64,000 nucleotides of DNA from Dryas octopetala (lineage: Eukaryota; Streptophyta; Magnoliopsida; Rosales; Rosaceae). The notes under the pieces are model-generated. The model was not told the origin of the DNA and made no database searches. It worked only from the letters and a program-made list of their open reading frames with translations. Each line of letters starts with the position of its first letter. The stretch's first letter is position 1. Of the stretch, positions 59,363 through 64,000 are shown piece after piece. Where the stretch lies: positions 2,852,001 through 2,916,000 of the forward strand of contig OY992835.1 of assembly GCA_963921425.1 (NCBI GenBank). The letters are read 5' to 3'. The translations under genes and the position numbers were made by a program.

Positions 59363-59728
59363 GGGTTAAATACAAAAATGGTCTATGAACTTTACAGTGA
59401 ATCTCAATTTGGTCCACTAACTATAAAAAGTGTCAATTTGGTCCACGAACTTTTCAACTTGTACCAAAGCAGTACAAATGTTAACTTTCATTAAAAAATT
59501 TGACGAAAACTGGTCATGTGCACAGCAAGTGACCACATTTTCAAAGGCATTTTAGTCCGTTCATCATATTTTCATGTGACCAATTCCGTTAATTTTTTGA
59601 TGAAAATTAACATTTGTACTAGTTTGATACAACTTGGAAAGTTCGTGGACCAAATTGACACTTTTTATAGTTAGTAGACCAAATTGAGATTCATTATAAA
59701 GTTCGTGGACCATTTTTGTATTTAACCC
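59363..59728. mobile_element. 366-bp Mutator-like MITE
   Basis: Perfect 9-bp duplication taaaaccaa (59354-59362 and 59729-59737). Long inverted arms of about 165 bases start GGGTTAAATACAAAAATGG. The terminal 12 bases equal those of the 1155-bp element at 11273, so both belong to one group. No ORF. Confidence 0.95.
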
Positions 59729-61030
59729 TAAAACCAATATAAGTTTACACAATGATTAAACCAAAAATATCTTTGTTCAAAATAGGTTCCCAATAGAAAA
59801 CACCTATGGGAGAGCAAGAACTGCTGCAATAGCAAGAGAGATGAATACAGACATCTTGAGACACCCGACAAGAGAATCCAAGCTGCGCACTCCTTAATCG
59901 AGATCTCATCCAAGAGGTAAATCTGCATAAGCAAGAGAAAGGAAACAAAACAAAAAAAAAGTAGGGAGTAAGCATCACATACGATCATAGCTTCCCTTAA
60001 GGGACCCTACTAGATTTGAAAACCTTTAAAAACATTTTCATGTGAAAGATTGATTTCCAAAATCCCAAAACATTTCCACAAAATTGATTTAACACCTCAG
60101 CTGTAGAAGTATATGGTAAACATGCATAAAAATCCATAAATAACAACAATTCAGATGATTGATACACATTAGGTACAACTATGGCCAGCTAATAAAAGAA
60201 ATAGCATCCTTAGTGAGAGTGCCATGGTAAACAGAAATAAGAACTCATAATTGAGAAACCATATCACTGCCACCTAATCAATCATGGGTCCCTGCTTCGC
60301 ACAAGCACACTTAGCCACGTGTTAGCCTTGCTAAACCCCCCATAATGTACTGATCAATTCTTCTAGAAGGTTTAGGGACTTAAACCCAAGATCATCGACG
60401 AAACTACCTTAACTCTCAAACCCATCATACAAACATAATAATAACATGTTATAACAGTTTAAAAACTACACATGCACACACAAAGTCCATAGTTAGGAAT
60501 ATATGATAAATCACCCTACCTGAAATCCAATGCTCTTCAAGTATTCTCTTTCACAAGTCTTCCACGTTCGCGCACGGTCCTATCTTGGCAAATTTTCCGT
60601 TACTAGACGATACGGCAACATTAACCTCTTAATAACTCGGCAACTGGATAATCCGATAAAGACATAATGGACAAAAGATAACGAATTCTAAATTAGGGAC
60701 GATTAATAATAAGGGAAGACGATATGACCTTTCCTTTAGTCACAGGTCGCTAGTTACTGGTCCTAGGTGGACTAAATTCCTACTCTTTAGAATTTACTTA
60801 AGGGTTTACAAGTTTCAAGTTTTATCTTGAAGTCAAATCAATTGACTATTTGCTTAAACTCAAAGCAAATCCTCAAAATAAATTAGATTAATTCAACTTA
60901 ATCTCTGCAATAGAAACTTGATAATCCTAACATGCTAATATCCGTTAATTAAACAGTTAAATCTCCAAAATAAAGTTAGACATGCTTAATTAATAAATAA
61001 ATCATACTTAATTAATCTAAGCATGCATCC

Positions 61031-62162
61031 AAGGGTTTAAATTTTGAAAATTTCGGCGAAATTTCGATTTGAGGAGGAGTCGAAATCGAAACATATAATT
61101 GTCGATTTTTCGTGATAATTTCGCTGAAATTATCGAAATTTTTCCGAAATCTTCGAAATTTTGGCGAAATTTTCGGCGGGTGAGATCGAGAGGGCGGCGA
61201 CAGGGGGCCGGCATGGGGGAGATGAGGGAGAAAGAGATAGAGGGAGGAAGAGATGGTTCAAAATTTCTGTGCATCATTCGGTGGGTTTCGGCAACAGGGA
61301 GCGGCGGCAGGGGGGAGATGAGGGAGAAAGAAAGGAGGGAGAAAGAGATGAGGGTGAGGGTGAGGGTGGTGATGGAGATGCAGAGAGAGAAATATAGAGG
61401 AATAAGAGTGTGTGGGAGAGAGAAAAAAAAAAAAAAAGAAGTCACAGGCAGCACTGTAGCAGCGAAGAAGGAGAAGAAGAAAGCAAAGGAAAGAAAAAGA
61501 AGGTCAGCCACGGGGAAAGATAAGGAAGGAAAGAGAAAAAAAGAAAAGAAAAATAAAAGAGAAGAAAAAAAAGAAAAGAAAAAAAAAAGAAAAAAAAAAA
61601 AAGAAAAAAAGAGAAAGACAATAAAAGATTTTTTTTATTGAAGTTTGGGACTTTTGGGCAATTGGAAAAAAAAAATGATTTGGGGTTTCGTTTAGTTGTT
61701 TTTAAACCTTAAACTAATAAACTCTAATACATTTTTATATAAAAAATAATTAAAAATATCCTAATGGGCCTAAACCCTAATATCCTATATTATATCTTAA
61801 ACAATATAGAATATATATTATAAAGTATATAGGGTTTAGTGTATAGATTATAAAATATAAAGAATATATTAATTTCATTTATTCATTATACTAATTTTCT
61901 TTAATAGTATTTGTCTTCAGCGCGCATTATATTTATCTTATATCACATGAAACTTACTATATAATTTGGTTTCTTCAATGTTTTTTATCAATGTAGTAGA
62001 TAATATGTTAAATAAACATATAATAAAGTTTCATTCAAAATTTCCTTATTTTGATAGTAATTTCCGTCGTTTTTGTCTAATTTCTGTCGAAATTTAAAAA
62101 TCTTCGAAATTTCCGTCGAAACTTCCATCGAAATTTCCTCGAAACTCGAAATTTTATTCCTT
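61031..62162. mobile_element. foldback element with CGAAATTT-rich arms (1132 bp)
   Basis: Exact 10-bp duplication gcatgcatcc (61021-61030 and 62163-62172). Ends AAGGGTTTAAATTTTG and complement of CGAAATTTTATTCCTT. Both arms are dense in CGAAATTT / AAATTTCG words (61045-61180 and 62055-62152). The middle is a GA-rich block (61200-61620, ending in an A-rich AAAAAAGAAA array) and AT-rich sequence. Long Lys/Arg/Glu- or Leu/Ser/Phe-rich frames here are low-complexity readings. Confidence 0.88.
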
Positions 62163-63189
62163 GCATGCATCCTACAATTAAAGCCTAAAAATAATAAATA
62201 AAACATAAATAATAAAATATTTACCTGGTTGTAGACATCCAAAGCTAGACTCCACTCCTAGGGACTCCTCCTTGCACTCCTAAAATTTTAAACTATGAGA
62301 ATTTTCTTCCCTCTTGGTATGTCTCTTCTTAGAGAGACTCCCAAAGAACTAAGAAGTGAGTAACTCTAACTTCACTTGGTGGTGCAAATGAAAATGAGGG
62401 ACAAAAATCTTTATTTATAGACACTAGAGAGTTGGAAGAAGTTGTAAGTTTCTAATGTAAGACAAATTGCACTAAAAATGGACAAAGGAGGGCTAAAATC
62501 TAAATTGGGTTGGAAAAACCCGGTTGAACTATCCATTTTGTGAGACAAAACTGGCGCGGGTAAGCCCAAATGAAGACACGCGGGTCAGCATGACCCGACA
62601 AGAATAGTGACCGGTTTTAACGAAATCAACGGCCATGATTACTCTCTTTAAAACACGGGATCAGATCCGGTGCGACGCGCTCACAGAAGCTCACGTGAAC
62701 TCGTCTGCCTTCGCCCAGTCAACGTTGTCTCAGTGCGTCTCCTCCAATAGGAGCGCACCACGTGGCAGTTGTCAGTCCAGTCAACCACTCCAAATTAATT
62801 TCCTATAATCTAATTTCTTCAAACTTCGTTAATTCACCAAAAATAGCTTGGGACTTCAAATAATTCCCCGAAAATTCCTATGGACTCGTAGTAATAAATC
62901 CTAATTTCATGTACCCTTAAAACAACAAATTGTTCTTTAGAAAAATTAAGGAAAATTCAACTCCAATGAATTTAATTCTCAAAGATTAATTCCAATTTGA
63001 TAATCACCAAATTCACACTCAAGGGTACTAGAGCTTAACTCTAAACCTCTAATGATACAAGTCAGTTACCCAAAAGACAAAGGAAACTTCATTTCCTTTA
63101 AGAAACCTTAAGTTTCTAAGTAAAAAATAAATTTGAAAAACATGTATCAACACACGATAGGATTGAAAAATCCAGGGTTTTACACAAGG

Positions 63190-64000
63190 TGAGTGCCTTT
63201 ATACCTGCATATCAAGAAAACCAACAATAATTTCTCATTCTTGAATGTAAATTACATGTTGAGATTAGGAGTAAAGTGTGCTGCTATATGCTTATATATG
63301 ATCAGTCTTGAATCCATTTAGAGATGTTTGCTAGATGGGTTTCTGTATTGTACAAGTTTTTGCAATCTTGCATGTTTGACTAGAATGCTAGTGTTGTCCA
63401 TTGTCTTTTTTGTGTGAGTGCAGTAAATTGTTGCATGACAAAGGATGAGGGAAAGTTTAGACACTAAGGTTACAATAAATTTTGTTTTCATTTTGGATGT
63501 CGATCTGTTTATGTTTTTGCATTTTTTTTTGTTTGTTCTTAATGTCAAAATAGATTTATTTATTATTGTTAAGACAACTGGCAGATGTAATTTTAGCTAG
63601 CAGGGCAACTTATATATAAATACAATTATATTTACCTAGTTTTAGATTAATATTAATTAGTTTATTATTAAGAGTTCATTCTATACGTAGCTAGTATTTT
63701 ACTTCCCACGTATTTAGATTTGGTATTAACGTAGCACCCTGCTTTTCTTCTTCCAACTCTAAATTTCTGAAGGAGTTGTTGATGCAAATTCTCGTAAGGT
63801 AGATGCAACAACTTAGATAAGCTGATCTGGCTGATCAGGTGCTTTGCTGGATGATGAAGTGGATACTGGTTGAGATTTTCCTGTAGACGAAAACAAGATC
63901 AAAGGAGATGGACCGGTGTGGTACCAGCCAAACACACTCCGATGATGAAATCAGTGATGGTGTTTGATGGTGGATGAGGAAGAACAGAGGATGAACTTGG
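63190..64000. other. sequence right of the solo LTR
   Basis: Begins with a donor-like aag/gtgagt (63187-63192). The sequence left of the LTR (ctgtcgagcaacctgcaatgacatca) could be an exon end, so the LTR may have landed at an exon border, but I cannot identify a gene. The last 250 bases are not AT-rich and might be transcribed or repeat-derived; no frame is convincing. Confidence 0.3.

Larger units (their letters stand above)
59087..63184 (-). mobile_element. solo LTR, family C, minus strand, with two insertions
   Basis: Plus-left end TGTGTCACACCCCGAAC, right end GGGTTTTACA (minus TGTAAAACCCTGGATTTTT). Flanking 5-mers are caaaa (59082-59086) and caagg (63185-63189). They differ by two G-to-A changes, so the duplication is only suggestive. 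Without the insertions at 59363 and 61031 the LTR is about 2.6 kb. It shares the 'gacttcaaataattcc...tatggactcgtag' and cacgtggca blocks with the other family C pieces. Confidence 0.75.

Noticed and set aside
61017-61641. Frames of 164 and 180 codons on opposite strands
   Set aside because: Low-complexity GA/CT-rich core of a foldback element, ending in A-rich tracts.

Overview
This is plant nuclear DNA: genes have GT-AG introns, and most of the sequence is transposable elements. The protein-coding genes look like a eudicot. My impression is a woody rosid, possibly Rosaceae, but nothing in the window proves that. Only three host genes look intact. A translation factor eEF1B beta/delta gene lies on the minus strand (coding part 13558-15226, seven exons including a non-coding first exon region). 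An LRR receptor-like kinase of the RKL1/RLK902 type lies on the minus strand (29575-33163, two exons). A peroxisomal small heat shock protein of the HSP15.7 type lies on the plus strand (56387-57431, two exons, ending in SKL).

The rest is layered mobile DNA. 1-2.5 kb holds an LTR remnant, a Copia gag/protease remnant and an LTR that interrupts it. 4.4-6.1 kb holds a decayed multi-exon gene. 8-13 kb holds dispersed AT-rich repeats, a tRNA-like SINE remnant and a 1.15 kb Mutator-like foldback element. 16.3-18.1 kb is an element with GTGYGTTTGG termini, a GGT-type minisatellite and a segment where U6 snRNA sequence abuts a primer-binding-site-like motif. 19.4-26.9 kb is a dead Mutator-like element (MULE) whose transposase is split by a long LTR. 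It also carries an apparently intact convergent gene for a GRF zinc-finger/membrane protein. 27.4-29.0 kb is a 5'-truncated LINE with a 15-bp target duplication, itself broken by a MITE. 34.0-34.4 kb is a MITE. 35.6-40.1 kb is an LTR region with a clean solo LTR inside it and a large tandem repeat. 40.7-49.7 kb is a nest: a foldback element holds a minus-strand LTR, which in turn holds two solo LTRs. 50.3-56.0 kb is a structurally complete hAT transposon with an open 699-aa transposase and an exact 8-bp target duplication. It carries fragments of a receptor-like cytoplasmic kinase gene with introns, and it sits about 370 bp upstream of the HSP gene. 59.1-63.2 kb is a minus-strand solo LTR with two Mutator-like foldback insertions.

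Most LTRs with readable ends are solo LTRs of about 1.8-3.5 kb. Three families can be told apart by their ends: A (TGTGAGACC...GTTACA), B (TGTAACGACCC...CTGTCA) and C (TGTAARACCC...TGACACA). Families A and B share an internal module. The strongest candidates for new biology are the kinase capture inside the intact hAT, the U6/PBS junction, the MULE with a convergent GRF gene, and the eEF1B gene with a GC-AG intron and a stop codon split by an intron. All homology statements come from reading motifs by eye; no database was searched.
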